This document shows, piece after piece, positions 11,957-25,326 of a stretch of 64,000 nt of DNA (the stretch's first letter is position 1; every line of letters starts with the position of its first letter). Position numbers and translations under genes: made by a program. This DNA is from Mytilus californianus. Taxonomy: Eukaryota > Mollusca > Bivalvia > Mytilida > Mytilidae. The notes under the pieces are model-generated. The model did not search any database and was not told where the DNA came from. It worked only from the letters and a program-made list of their open reading frames with translations. The stretch lies in contig NW_026262593.1 in the NCBI RefSeq assembly GCF_021869535.1, positions 54,363,318-54,427,317 on the forward strand. Direction: 5' to 3'.

Positions 11957-14900
11957 AGATACTTTAGTTACACTACTTGGTAAATATACATGTGTCCAAT
12001 GTTGCAAAAATATCAACACAATCTTAACAATGGGTAAAATAAGTTTTATGAGTTAAATTAGCATTTGAAAGAATAGACAGTGGAGGGATCTGTGTGACTT
12101 GAGAAAGATATAAAAGCACAGTACCAGAAGCTAAGTTTTATACAGGGTTTAAACTTGGCCGCTTAATATATAGTAACTGAAAATGTCCCCAATTCCTATG
12201 TTTATCAAGATGGGCCTTTCTAGATTGAAAATTAGTTTGTTTCCTACGTCAAAATGGCGGATTCCAATGTTTACACTTTTCCATCAAAATAAAAGGTGAC
12301 ACAATCACGTGTCCGCTCATGAATCTGCACACTATTTATTGTCTCGGTGAGCTTATCCAATGCCATTTACTGTTATATAAGTGTCTATACGTTACCATCC
12401 ATCGTTACAAAAGTGGGATGTGTTTTGTGTGTACACCTCTGGAATGATGTGTATTCAATTTTTTACGGTAAAAATCAATGTTATCTTCATTATATTTCCA
12501 TGGATACACAAGTCCTAACAACAAATACATTTTTTATAAAACTAATAATGTAAACAGACATGTTTAACTGTCTGCCTTAGCAAAAATTCGTGTAAATAAA
12601 GCTGATGGGTCGTTTTAAATTTAAGCACAGCAGACAAACACGTGGTCGTTCATTGATGTTTGTTTACTTAAAATGCACGTTGTTGTTACTGCATACTTAG
12701 TAAAGAACCACTATTTTGTTATTATTTTTTAACAGCAAATATTATTAGTTTTTACAAATGCATGTTATTGCTTTCAAAAGTTATAAAACACACCTTGCCT
12801 AAGAAATAGGTCTAGCTTGGTCCAGGGACTTCCTTTACTAGGTCCTTATAAAAAATTGAGGCTGTAATGATGTAAGTTACCATATTTACATTACAGCTGC
12901 TTTTTTGCATTTAATATCTTTCATATATGTACAAAGAGAACAATAGAGTTAATGTACATGGGTTTAATTCCCACCCTAGGCATTAATTTTAATAGGTGGG
13001 AGCAAACAGGGCAGATTGGCCAATATGTAGTGTCCCAGAATCTAATCTGTTGTTCCTAAGTATCAAAATGCTGCTCGCTGTGGCTTAGTCCCCAAATTCT
13101 TTCTTATTTAAGTATACGGCAGTTCCTCTAAGGACTAGTAAGAGTCCTGTCTTTTTTGTCTGTCTTATATATTTTCTTATTATATTTCTTATATTTTCTT
13201 GTAAGCCGACAAGCCACAACTCCTTTTTCCTATGCTGCCTAAAAACAAAGAACTGTTTTATTTTCATTGATGTCTGTAAAGTGACTTATAACTGCTTACA
13301 GCAACATTATTTGGACTCTGGTGGATAGTTATCAGACTGTTATTTCATTGGGAATCATACCACATCTCCTTATTTTAGTACAGGTTAATTATTTGAAGTA
13401 TTAAATGACTAACAAACATTAAATCATTTGAAAAAAAAATCAGCAATGATTTATGTTGTCATTTTAAGATTTCAGTTTATATATATCAACAATAAAATTT
13501 GGTTGTCTCAATGTTGTCACTATGTTTGTAATTGTCAACTGCCATGTCACTGTCTTGTGCAAACAATTCATTTCAATAAGTTCCCTAATGTAAAGTATAC
13601 AGATGTATGTACTGATTCCAGATTAATAATTTGGGCTATCAAAAATAAACTATACTTTTTCTGATATGGTAATAATCTATTTATGTCATAAAAATGAGAG
13701 TTTTGGTATTTTTGGTAAAATTAGCAAAATTGTAAGTATTTCACCCACATATAGGGCGAGAAAATGGAAAGCGCAGAGTTTGACAAGCTAAATTCTGTAA
13801 ATTCAGAAATTATCATGAGGTTTTATTAATGTAAATTTTGCGATTTAATTGATTATCAAAATAATAAGAACTTGCATTCGGATTTGATACTAAGAAGATT
13901 TTTTCTGAAATTGATTAATTAATCTCACATTTTTTTTCCATTCTTCAAAAAAGTTCTGAATTTACTGTATTTAAGTCAGTGTGGTTTTCTTTTGTATTTC
14001 AATTGCCTGTACATTTTAGAGCAGGTAAATATGAATTTTGATTAAATTTGAAGTTGATTCAGTAAATTTTATGACATAATAACACTCTTTTATTAAAAAA
14101 AAAACATATTCAGACTTTATTTACTGATCAGCTTAACTTATCATTCATTATTCAATCAAAAATGTAATTTAAGGACTCAACAGATAGTTGTAGGACTTTT
14201 TAATTTAAATCTAAGAAAAATAATCAAAAACTTGTAATGATAGAAATAATGTGAACTGCATGATATCATATTGCTTTTCAGCTTTTTGTTCAGTTTGCTT
14301 TGTGTCGATTATAATGTTTTTAATCCCTTTCTGGCTTTTTGGATGTTCAGATTTTTTCACTAAATTTAGAGCCAGCAGCAGAACTTGTACATCTTATATA
14401 GTTTCTAATCTTAAAGCAGGTATAATAAAACAAATTTAAATTCTGTCCACTGCAAATTATCTTTTTTCCATTCAATATCAATGTTCACAATTTTGAGGCA
14501 TGTATTGTCTACATTTTCTTTTTTTCCATATTGTATTTTAATGTAATGCAAAGTAATATTCTATTGTAACACGAGTTTTGCTAATGAACCCCTCTTGTAT
14601 ATAACTTTTTGCATGAAATCAAATTTTTTTTCTGTTATATGGAATTATCCCCCCTTCCTTTATAAAAGACCTGGATCTCTGCTGAATGGTTCTTGCTTTC
14701 GTCAGAATTTGCCATTGTTACATCAGGAAAAAAGGCTATCAATAACCATGCCTGATGATCTTTGATGTCACATAGTAAGAACCCATTTCTTTGCAGATCA
14801 TAGAAAAACCAAAGGTAGTTTGGTAACATAAATGTATTGTTTAAAAATATCAAGAGAAATATTCCCATACAGAATATCTGTCAATAAGTTATTTTTCCAC

Positions 14901-16480
14901 TCTTAACAGTGTAATGCTACATGTTAGAATGTATTATATCACTCTTTTTCCCTCCATATGATCAGCATCCAAAGTGACAAGGAATCTATAAGTTCTTCAC
15001 TCTAAAAAACTTTGTTAAATTTCATTACTGATGCAATATTTTCAGTGCACCAGAGTTAAAACTTTCTGTTTGAGATACTTTTTTATATATAAATTAATTT
15101 AATTGAAGTCTAATTTTACAGTGAATTTAATATTTAAAAAAACTGTTATAACAACCTACAGTACAGGTACAAACACTGAGTTTATTTTCATATGCTTTCT
15201 AAGAATATTGATACAAAGAAAGTAAAACAAAGACTTGTATCATTCCATCTATCAAAAGGGTGTTTGAGTATAGATAACAATTTATAAGTTTCAAGTTTCA
15301 GAAGAAAGTATTAAAGTTAGGCCATAGATTTAGGCCTATCTTATTCTTAATATGTATAATTTTCTTCTTTGGAAGTTTTCAAAAACCTGTAATTACTTGA
15401 AAAAATGCCATTTTCAACCATTCCATGACTAATTTAATGTTACAAAAGTAAAGGAACATAAAATATTGAATAGTTATTCAAGAAAGTGTCGAAATATAAC
15501 TACAATCATTAATTTTACTCGAATTTACTGTTGTGAACTTGCAATTTCCTACGATGCGTGTACGGAGTTATCTCCCTTTGATCTCCATTTCGCCACGAAT
15601 AAGCTGACACAATTACGTATCCGGTAAATTAAGGATCGATTATAACTAAAATCTAATTTAAAAAATGATTTTACTTCATATTTTGTACCTCTCAACACGT
15701 TACCATAATTATTTAAGGAATAATTAGGGATTTTCCGTGGACCTACTGAAATTTTCCGAAAAAAAGTTTCACTTCACTCGTCAATTTAGAATATTTTAAC
15801 AACACTTTTTAGTTATAAATATAAAGAATAATGAAGCTTATTCATCCAAGATTTGAACACTTTAATTTTTATTAATGTACGAGTTAAAATAAGACGATAC
15901 GAGTCAAAAAACCACGAGGCATGCACGTTTACCAAAAAACTGTAAACTCTGACATTTTGTCACGTGACCAATGTCTTGACCTTAGAAGCAATTAAATCGT
16001 TGCCGCCCAACTGAAGAGATGCATTTTGTTAAATTGGAATGTTTATGAATTCAAATCCTCAATTAAATTACAATTACAATTTTTTATAGAGTCCTTTAGT
16101 TTAAATGAAAATTACAAATTTTAAATAAAGTTTGAAATGACAAAAAATCTGGAGTTAATGAAAATCACGGATTAAAGGAGTAAGTTCACGAAGGGTTAGA
16201 ATTGGCCATAAGAATTAAATGTGTTTTAATGAGGTGTTACGGCCAGAAGTTACCTTTAATTGTAGCCATTATTAGACACTAATCACTAATAAAATTAACA
16301 AGATTTATTATATAATTTCACAAGATATATTATACAAATTGAAATGTCAACTTATCTGTTAAAATACATGTCCGAGCTTTTGTCTTTTCTTAACCCCCCC
16401 CCCTTACCTCCCCCCCCCTAAAAAAAGTTTGAGTGTGACGAGAACTTTTCATGAACAAAATGTACAAAAATATATGTAGT
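11957..16480. other. Region without recognisable genes
   Basis: AT-rich sequence with only short, unsupported open frames. A degraded PLE-tail fragment lies at 13271-13382 (plus; ends 'aatcataccacatctcctt'). Two spots near 12280-12330 and 15545-15620 share 'acacaatcacg'/'acacaattacg'-type repeat sequence. Poly-C tracts lie at 16394-16421. I see nothing else. Confidence 0.4.
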
Positions 16481-16489
16481 ATGTATACA

Positions 16490-17640
16490 GTGTTTTAATA
16501 AGATCTAGATTAAGCATCTGCTATTACATTATCTTTATCTTTATTATGTTTTACAATAACATCATATTCATGTAACAATAAACTCCACCTAGTCAACCTC
16601 TGGTTATTGTTTCTCCTTTTTGGATAAGGGGAATGGATTATGATCAATATAAACAAGAAAATGATATATAGTGGGATTTAAATATACATCAAAATGTTCA
16701 AGTACAGACAACAGTGCCAAACACTCTTTTTCAATAGTTGAATATTTTTTCTGATGTTATCTTATTTCTTAGAAAATATGATATTGGCTTCTCAACTTTA
16801 TCATCTGTTTCTTGATATAAAACGGCTCCAACTTCTACATCACTTGAATCAACAGCAAGTTTGAATTGTTTTTCAAAGTCTGGACGGATCAGAACTAGAC
16901 TGTTTATTAAAAATGAATTACTTTTTTCAAAACCATTTAAACAATTATCACTCCAGATGAATTAAGAATCTCTCTGTATAAGATGAGTAAATGGTTGAAC
17001 AACAGTAGCAAAGTTTAAACAGAACTTCCGGTAAAATCCAATCATGCCTAAATATCTCATAAGTTGTTTTTTATTTGTAGGAGGAGGAAATTTGGTAATT
17101 GCATCCATTTTAGCGATAATAAGTATAACTTGACCTTGGCCAACTGTATGACTAATTAACAATGGCCTGACAGTACTCACTTTTGCCCAGATTTACAGTC
17201 AAATTTGATTGTGATAATCTGTCAAAAGTGTTAAATGCTCTTCCCAGCTATCACTACATACAATAAGATTATCAATATTAACATCACAACAGTTTAAATC
17301 TTTAATAACATATTTGATCATTCTTTGAAATGTAGCTGGAGCACTTTTCATACCAAACAGCATGACAGTATACTTAAATAAGCCGTCTGGTGTGACAAAC
17401 TCTGATATTTCACGAGCTCTTTGTGTCAAGGGTACCAGTCAATAACCTTTCAATAAATCAAATTCGCTCACAAATTTTAATTACCCAATGTTGTCAAAAC
17501 AGTCGTTTATCCTGGGAATCGGATAGGAATCAGATTTTGAAATTGAATTTACTTTTCTGATATGATTAAGGAAACGAAAGGTTTTATCTGATTCGGGCAC
17601 AAGGATACAAGAAGAGCTCCATTTACTATTACTCAATATA
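16490..17640 (-). pseudogene. Ty3/gypsy reverse transcriptase-RNase H remnant
   Basis: Read on the minus strand: CILVPESDKTFRF and YPIPRINDCFD (about 17610-17500), FDLLKGY (about 17455), LFKYTVMLFGMKSAPATFQR (about 17380-17310), a NIDNLIVCSDSWEEHL block (YVDD replaced by NIDN, about 17285-17235), then KQLMRYLGMIGFYRKF (17080-17025). The RNase H part follows (FKLAVDSSDVEVGAVLYQ near 16860, TIEKECLALLSVLEHFD near 16740-16690, and NVIADA near 16520). Stops and frame shifts interrupt it. No gag, protease, integrase or LTRs were found, so this is an internal fragment. Confidence 0.85.
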
Positions 17641-18340
17641 ATTGCCTAGCATATGTCTAATTTCTTGTAGAAATAACAGTAGACAAAAAGCATCAGCATA
17701 AGAGTATTCACAATTACTGAAAACTAGTCAATTACAATTTATAAATACATCATGTTGTCCAGATTAAAGTCTCAATCTGTACACATTCAAGTTATTTTAA
17801 ATACGTCATAACAGAACGTTAAACGTATGACCTTGTGCCAATCCAACTTATAAGTAAACAATGTTTCTTTGATTTTTAATAACGTTGTGTTGTATGTTTG
17901 TGATGTATGTTTACACAGCGTTGACTGCTGGATCCCAACAATTGACACGTCAACCAATTGTGTCTGTTTAGGTTGCTCATCTTATTTTGTCAATATACCG
18001 TAACTATAAGCAAGCTCAACACGGACAATGATTTAAAAATGTGTGCAAGGTAGATACAAGATGTTAAGGTACCATTTCGTCTGAATTTAAAATATTGCGT
18101 GCATTTCTGTTTGCAGTTGTTGATAAACACGTGTATTGTTTATAAGAAAAACCTCGGCAGAACTATTTATGGTTAGCGTAATATTGACAGTCTACTGAAT
18201 AACTATTCAGAGTTTTATCTGTGCATTTACTACTCATCATACTTATGGTCGGAATGAATGTTGTTTGATGATCTATGTATACTGCAATTCTATTTTTACC
18301 TTACAATAAACTATCGTAAATTAAGCATGAATGCAAGTTT
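17641..18340. other. Unassigned AT-rich flank
   Basis: Follows the upstream end of the gypsy remnant. No open frame, tail core or LTR end could be recognised. Confidence 0.3.
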
Positions 18341-18349
18341 GCAACGGAA

Positions 18350-19220
18350 AGGGAATTGCATATACATTTAGCAGGCGTATAATTAGTACGCCAAATACGT
18401 GCATGTTATGAACACATGACTCATTGACTCCGCAAACGGTTAGAAAATAGAAAATACTTTCATACGTTTACTATAACATTATGTTAAAGTATATAATTGT
18501 CAATCAAATTTACTTGTGTTCATTGTTTTTACATTTTTTCATTAATATTTCGTGTCGATTATATTAATCTCTCAAGTTCTATCGATTTTACCGCTGGAAA
18601 GTATATATAAATATTTATACAAAAATAAAAAAAACACGATGATGAGGATAATTGCATTCTCTATTGTTTATTTTCACTTTCCTGTTACAACCCCACTAAT
18701 GTCAAATACGTTATATATTATTATACATGATACTTATGTTTCATTCACTAATGTACAAGGAAACATTTTATAATCCCTTTTTAATAGGGAAGACTATATT
18801 TCTTGGAATTTTATATAAGTATCTCTCAATGAAAGTGTTGTTTTGGCGAAAGTTCGATATCATTATATATAACTGGAATATGTTCAAATTTTTCCGCTTA
18901 GAAAATGTGATTCATTTCTGAATAATTTATAAAGCAAGAAATCTAAAGGAAATTTTTAATTTCAGTAATTCACTAATTAAGTAAATTACCCATTAAAAGT
19001 CTCTCATTTGAGGGAAACCTTCTGTTATCAAATTTCGCAGGGAATGAGTTTTCTCTGACAATATGTTGATGAATAGTTGGGATAATTTCTAAAAGTACTT
19101 TAAAATTTACAGGAACTGCAAGAAGAACTGTTTAAAAAACAACTTTTCTTGAAAACTCTTGTGAACAGTTTTTCTGATTTAGAAAAGATTTGGACCTAAG
19201 CTATTCTAACCTAGAACTGA
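18350..19220. repeat. Decayed duplication module B
   Basis: Same landmarks as module A: 'gcgtataattagtacgcca', 'gaaaatactttcatac', 'ttattttcactttcctgtta', 'gtacaaggaaacatttta', 'gttgttttggcgaaagttcgat'. The following 'gaatgagttttctctgacaatatgtt' stretch is shared with modules C, D and E. Together with 19220-21120 it forms a larger unit repeated at 22130-26420. Confidence 0.6.
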
Positions 19221-19639
19221 TAATTACCGATATGCCAATTGAAATAGTCATACAATTTTCAAAATGGCCATAAATCATGACATCGTGTTTACACTTATAT
19301 GTTTTACATAATTTAACCGTAAGTAATTTGTAAGCCTATAATATTTTTATCTCTTTTTTTGGCAGGTGCATCCCATAATAATCCTACATTATTTTTTTTA
19401 TTTTTTCTTTCATTATGCATTTCAATTATGAACAGTGTGTTACATAAATTGTTTATGGCTAATTTGATATTTGTATGATTTCATTTTGGCAACTAAAGAA
19501 CCGTAATCTGACATATAATATGCAAAGTTATAATGGACAATTGTCGTAAATTTGACCATGACTTCACGATAAGCTACCTGAACTAAAACCTTAACCTAAT
19601 GCGTGACCGAGTAATGGACATTAGATTAGAAAACATTAA

Positions 19640-19815
19640 GCCATGTTCTATAGTAGATGGGTATAAGGAAATTTCCCTTATGAGTTTCACATTGTTTGAT
19701 TCGATGCGATGTATAGCTTAGAATATTGATATATTGTAATCTTGATGTCTTCTAGTAATTTATGTCATGTGATTGATGTCTTGTTGGTACAAAAATGTAT
19801 ATACGCCACATCGTG
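19640..19815 (+). repeat. Mussel repeat tail ('gatgtcttctagtaatttat')
   Basis: Partner of 24240-24405: both run from 'tcacattgt...gcgatat/tg' through 'gatgtcttctagta', 'ttatgtcatgtg', 'gttggtata' to 'ccacatc'. The ending resembles the '...accacatctt' 3' terminus of the PLE tail family, so it may be a related tail. Confidence 0.5.
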
Positions 19816-19940
19816 TAAACAAATAAGGATAAGTCATGCATATTTATATAGAGAAATTCTCAAACAGTGTATTATGTATTGCTATTATCCTTTTAACCAG
19901 TCATAAAAAGTTATTTGACCATTTAAATATTTTGATTCGA

Positions 19941-19984
19941 GTGTCACTGGTGTGTCTTTTGTAGATTAAACGCGCGTTGGCATA
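19941..19984 (+). ncRNA. Degenerate hammerhead relic
   Basis: Arrangement GTGTCA, CTGGTGT (core is CTGATGA), GTC-TTTTGTA-GAT stem II, TAAAC (core is GAAAC), GCGC, GTT (an NUH triplet), GGCATA. The layout of a type I hammerhead is visible, but both core strands are mutated, so it should be inactive. Confidence 0.45.
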
Positions 19985-20059
19985 CAAAATTATAATTCTA
20001 GTATCTATGATGTGTTATACAGAAAAAAAACCCCAACATTATTCTTAATGATATATAAA

Positions 20060-21120
20060 CTCAGAAACAAATCCGAAAATAACATCATTAACATTGCTTA
20101 AATGAAAAATTCTACATATCTGCTTATGGTTACGTAAGTACAACATTGACAGTATAAATGATAATTGTTTAGGGTTTTATGGTGTTGTCCTGGCCTTAAA
20201 TGTCTTAGTTAAAAGCTTTTTACAGTTTTAAAAAATATGAATTTTAGGAGTGATAATGAATGTCAGCTGTTCTTCAATGGCCATACACTGTCCATCATTC
20301 TTTGAAGTTTTCTCGATTACATCGTTGGAAAGAAATTTTAGATATTTACGCTAAAATGAGAGACATTTATTATCTCTTTACTTCTACATCATTATACTGA
20401 CAAATCCACACTTTCTTTTGTATCGTTATCATGTGTTAAAATATGTATTTAAATTTAATTCAACATGTACAAGGAAACTTTTAAATCCCGTTAAATAGTG
20501 AAAAGTCATATTTTAGGGAATTTTACATACATAGCATTCCTTTCGGCGGAAGTTCGATCTTGTATACATAGTTGTATTTTGTTTTATAATTCTACCGCTG
20601 AGTAAATGGGGTTCTGTGCTGAAGAATAGTTTAGAAAACAACAAATCTAAGGTAAAATTCAAATTTCAATACTTTAATTCACCAATTAAGTTAATCATCT
20701 TTTGAAAGATTCTAGTTTGAGAGAAAAATTCTTTAAACACATTTCTCAGGGAAGGGGTTTTGTCTCTAACAGTATGTTGATGAAAAGTTGGAATACGTTC
20801 TAACCGTTCTTAGGCTGCCTCAGTAACTGTCAGAATAACTTTTCTAGATTAGTCTTTTGAACACTTCACCTGATTCAGAAATATTTCTGACCGAAGCTGT
20901 TCTATCCTACAACTGTTTTGAAATGTTCTACCTTCGAACAGTACTTTTTAAATAGTTATTTTTTAATTCTGAAAAAGCTCCAAACATTGGAAACCACAGT
21001 TCAATTTTTTTATCTTTAGTATATAACTTTATATATACAAGCAAAGAAAACCATATATGAACATATTCTGCAAATAAAAATATAAAGAATTAAATAACAG
21101 TTCAAAGCTTTAATGTTCAG
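20060..21120. repeat. Decayed duplication module C
   Basis: Matches module E (about 24660-26420, apart from an insertion there). Shared blocks include 'ccatacactgtccatcattc' (in E as tcatacac...), 'tttgaagttttctcg', 'cctttcggcggaagt', and a run of 'gaacagtt...ctagaac' sequence. No coding content was found. Confidence 0.6.
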
Positions 21121-21224
21121 TATATAACTTTATATATATATGGCATTGGTCAAGATGATCACTTTCATTGATTTTGACATCGTATGAATGGGAAACAAGT
21201 TATTTCCCTTTACCTCATGAATCA

Positions 21225-22115
21225 AGTTCATCATTTGTAAATATAAATCACCGTGCAGACATCTAATAAGTTCAGGTATTTCACAACCCATCTATGGTAA
21301 TATTCTATACAAAGCACAAGTATGTCGTCAATCACCTCAAAAGCGTAACAAACTTTAAGACAGACTTATTCAGAAGGGACATAGTTACGCTACTGTTGTC
21401 AGGTTATAAAAGATGGCATTTTGTGGAATTAATATTGATTAACTCGTAGGGTCTGCATCGAAAATATACACATTTTTTATAAAACCAGTTGATTGCCCGA
21501 TACGGATTATGTTCTTCTCGTATATTTTAAGCTGGTATGATACTAAATCATTAACGGAAGGGATTGTATAGATTTCCATTTGATGAAGGCATAATCTTGC
21601 AATCAGTGTTTAAGTGTTAAGTTTGGAGATGGCATGTTAGTAAAATGTAACTGCTAGTATTCCTATATAATTTATTCTGATCTTTGTCATTTTGCTTCAA
21701 TTGATTGGTTACTTATATAGCTCTTTAAACGTCAGACTCGGACTTCGTTTCATCTGAGTTTTACTGTGCGTATTGCTGTTTGTTTATTATTCCACATTGG
21801 CTAGAGATATAAAGGGAGGGTTGAAATATCACAAAACACCATTAACACCGCCTATCGCAAGTCAGGAACGTCTGGCCCTTGTTAGTCTCGTATTTATATA
21901 TATTTAAATTTTTGGTTCATTTATGTTTCGGAGTTTAGTGTGACATCCATTTTCGCTGAACTATTATACTTTATTGTTTAGCGGCCAGCTAAGGTTCATC
22001 TTCGGATGCGGAACTTTTCTTGTGTTGAAGACCCACTGGTGGGCTTGGGCTGTTTTCCGCGCTCTTTTGTCAGTTTTTTGTCTCTTTGACACATTCCCCG
22101 TTTCCATTCTCAATT
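21225..22115 (+). mobile_element. 5'-truncated PLE 1-type element
   Basis: Corresponds to 10255-11154 of PLE 1. It starts in the last part of the reverse transcriptase frame ('cagacatctaataagttcag', 'ttcacaaccc'), passes the stop and 3' untranslated region, includes the '...aggaacgtctggcccttgttagt' tail core, and ends 'cattctcaattata'. More diverged than the 11594 copy, so older. Confidence 0.8.
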
Positions 22116-22183
22116 ATATAAACTAAACATGAATGCAAGTACACAATGGAAAGGGTATTGCATATATCAAACGTATAATCAGT

Positions 22184-22229
22184 ACGCCAAACGCGAGTTT
22201 TATCTGCATAAGACTCATCGATTAAGCTT
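22184..22229 (-). ncRNA. Degenerate hammerhead relic
   Basis: On the minus strand: TCGATGA (core is CTGATGA), stem II GTC-TTATGCA-GAT, AAAAC (core is GAAAC), TCGC loop, GTT cleavage triplet, TGGCGT for stem I. The partner stem I strand is poorly conserved. The same relic sits at the same place in module F (28074-28119), so it predates their duplication. Confidence 0.45.
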
Positions 22230-22319
22230 TAATCAAACAGTCGGAAAAATGAAAATACTTCCATTCTTTAACACTGATATAATGTTAAAGAATATATTTG
22301 TTAATAGATTTATTTATTT

Positions 22320-22765
22320 TTGTTGTTGGGATGTACAAGTACCAAGCCACGTCCATTTATTTGTAGTATTTGTATTTTTATCCATCTGATGAGTTAAGCC
22401 TTTTTCAACTGATTTTTATAGTTCGTTCTTATGTTGTACTGCTACACCACTGTCCCAGGTTAGGGGGATGGTTGGGATCCCGCTAACATGTTTAACCCCG
22501 CCACATTCTCTATGTATGTGCCTGTCCGTCAGTGGTTGTCGTTTGTTTATGTGTTACATATTTGTTTTCCTTTCATTTTTTTGTACATTAATTAGGCCGA
22601 TAGTTTTCTCGTTTGAATTGTTTTACATCGTTTTATAGCTGACTATGCAGTATGGGCTTTGCTTATTGTTAAAGGCCGTACGGTTACCTATAGTTGTTAA
22701 TTTCTGTGTCATTTTGGTCTCTTGTGGAGAGTTGTCTCATTGGCAATCATACCACATCTTTTTTT
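22320..22765 (+). repeat. PLE tail inserted in module D
   Basis: Begins 'ttgttgggatgtacaagtac' and runs through 'gatgagttaagcctttttca', the 'aacatgtttaaccccgccac' core and 'aaggccgtacggttacc', ending 'ggcaatcataccacatc' plus a T run. Comparison with module F gives the empty site, and 'tttatttatt' flanks both ends as a probable ~10-base target duplication, though it is low-complexity. Confidence 0.75.
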
Positions 22766-23633
22766 TTTTATTTATTAATTGTATTTGCCGAAAGTGGGAA
22801 AATAATAAAAAGTTTAGGAATCATACTGAAAATTTGCTTTTTTCAATAGTCATGCAAATTGTATGAATCTCTTAAGTTGCATCGATTTTATTTAAGGAAA
22901 ATAAATGTAAATATTTATACAAAAATGAAAGGGAAGATGATGATGATAAACATACTCTCCGTTATTTATTTTCATTTTCCTGTTACAAGATCATTCATAA
23001 AGATGTCACTTTCTTTCTAAATTCAATGATTTACAGGAAACATTTTAAAATCTTCGTTAAAAAGTGAAGTGTTGTATTTCTTGGAATTTTATATGTAATA
23101 ATGATAAGATCTCACCTAAAGTGTTGTTATGGCAACAGTATGTTCTTGTTTATATAATCGGATTTTTTATAAAAATAATTCTGTTAGAATAAATGTGATT
23201 CTTTTCTGAAGAATAATTAAGAAAGCAACAAATATGAGAGAAAATTTTAATTTCAGTAGATTATTTCTCTGATTAAGTTAATAGCCTTTCGAAATTCTAA
23301 TTTGAGAGAAAAGTTCTGTAAACAAATTTTTGAGGGAAGGAGTTTTCTCTAGCAATATGTTAATGAATATTTGGGATAAGTTCTAATGGTCGTGTAAGAT
23401 TTCCAGGAACTGTCAGCAAAAAAAAAAAATTCTATGTAATTTTTGGACAGTTTTCCTGCTTCAGACAAGTTTCTGACCAAAGCTTTTTTATCCTAGAACT
23501 TCTAGAACTGTTTTCGACGACAGTTTTAACTGAGAACAGTATTTCTTGTTTTATTGATTTCTTAATTTTGGAAAGATCAAAACAATTAGAATTATAAAGA
23601 ATGAATCGGGACCTTTAATAGCTATGTTGATAA

Positions 23634-23740
23634 GGTTTTACTCATTGGTGAGGGCCGTAATGTGACTTATATTTATTTAACTTCTATGTCATTTGGTCTC
23701 TGTGGAGAGTTGTCTTATTGGCAATCATACCATATCTTGT
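23634..23740 (+). repeat. Short PLE tail fragment
   Basis: The last ~100 bases of the same tail family ('tgtcatttggtctc', 'gagttgtcttattggcaatc', 'ataccatatctt'). 5'-truncated. Confidence 0.75.
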
Positions 23741-24239
23741 TATTTTTTCAAAATCTGCAATAGCAACATAAAGAATTTTAAGGCTTATATAAGATTATTA
23801 TCTTGGTGATCATATTCATTGTATATCAGAGATCATCAACATAAGGGTTATAGAAAGGATAGTTCTACATTAGAGCTGACTCTAACAGTTCTATCGGAAC
23901 TTATAATAAGCTCTTTTTTTGGATAGAAAATATAGGCTTGGGATTCTGCTATAGTTAAAGTTTGTATTAACACATCTGATGAGTGTACGCAATTCTTGAC
24001 GTGTATGTATCATTATTAAATTCTATTTTTGTCATACATTAAGAGATATTTTTATAAAATTTCCGTCTGAAGTACAACCTCGTGATTTCAATTATTTTCC
24101 TGACATGTGGATTTCTTTCTTATTTGAGTCAAACAGCTGTCAAATTTAAGTATTATCTACAATTTTGTGAAATTAGGAAAGTACATTGTACTTACAAAAT
24201 TGTGTAAACAATTATTTCCGTACCAGTTGAAAATTTCTG

Positions 24240-24405
24240 CTATCAGTTTCACATTGTGTGACTCGGTGCGATATAGAGCTTCGTATATTGCATGGACACC
24301 TAGATATCGTCGAAGACTGTATGTTGCACGCTAGATGTCTTCTAGTAGTTTATGTCATGTGGTTGCTGTCTCGTTGGTATATGCACCACATCTTTTAAAC
24401 GTTTT
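24240..24405 (+). repeat. Mussel repeat tail, second copy
   Basis: Partner of 19640-19815, better preserved: 'cgctagatgtcttctagtag', 'gtcatgtggttgctgtctcg', 'tatatgcaccacatct'. Confidence 0.55.
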
Positions 24406-25326
24406 TATTATTTATTTTTTTTATTCAAGTAATCAGTCTTAGATTTACACATCTTTTATTTTGCATAGCAGTTACATTTAGTATCAATATCCGTTTTCTA
24501 AATCTTATATCACATACGAGGTTAAGTCATGTAAATAGTATACTATTAATTTTCTTATCTTTTAATTCAAACAGTGCATTATATATTGCTATTATTTTCA
24601 TAATCAGTCATACAGTGTTTTATTATACAGAAAAAACAAACATTATTCATATTGATATATTGATATACAGGAAATTTCCAAAAACAACATAACTGGCATT
24701 AACACTGCTTGATCAAAACTCTCTGCATATCTGCTTATAGTTAGGTTAGTGCACAACGACAGTATACAGGATAACTGTTTATGGTTTAAGGGTGTTGTCT
24801 TGACCTTAAATGTTTTAATTTATAGCTTTTTATGGTATTTGCTTCAATTAAAAAAAATACGAATTTTTGGAGTGATGCTAAATTTCAGTTGTTTATCAAT
24901 GGTCATACACTGTCCATCATTCTTTGAAGTTTTCTCGTTTGAAAGTAAATGAAGTTATTTACCCAAAAAGGAGAGACATGGATGACAGATGATAATCATA
25001 CTCTCTGTCATTTATTTTCTCTTTCCTACTACATTGTTATATTGACAAGCCCACCCATATTTCTTTCAACATATATAAGGAAATCTTTTTAAAATCCCGT
25101 TAAATAGTGAAAAGTCATATTTCTTGGATTTTACATAGATAGCTGTCCTTTCGGCGGAAGTTTGATCTTGTATATATAATTTGGTTTTGTTTTATAATTC
25201 TACCGATGAGCCATGTGACTCATTGCTGAAGAATATTTAAGAAAGCAACAAATCTGAGGTAAAATATTAATATCAATAGTTTATTTCACCAATTAAGTAA
25301 ATTATCTTTTAAAAGATTCTAAATTC

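Larger units (their letters stand above)
22130..23590. repeat. Decayed duplication module D (with tail insertion)
   Basis: Copy of module B/F. The homology 'taatgttaaagaatatatttgt' is interrupted by a PLE tail (about 22320-22765) and resumes with 'gccgaaagtgggaaaataat'. Later landmarks: 'tgttacaaga', 'cattttaaaatcttcgttaa', and 'gagggaagg', followed by the 'gaacagtattt' stretch. Confidence 0.6.

Noticed and set aside
14635..14868. Minus-strand 77-codon frame (…CDIKDHQAWLLIAFFPDV…)
   Set aside because: The peptide looks protein-like, but I recognise no family and see no splice or repeat context. Too weak to list as a gene.
16394..16421. Poly-C tracts as a regulatory or quadruplex site
   Set aside because: Two C runs with irregular spacing; similar runs elsewhere belong to transposon ends. 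No supporting context.
22380..22400. CTGATGAG in the PLE tail (also near 62307) as a hammerhead core
   Set aside because: No GAAA strand, stem II or cleavage triplet follows in the required order.
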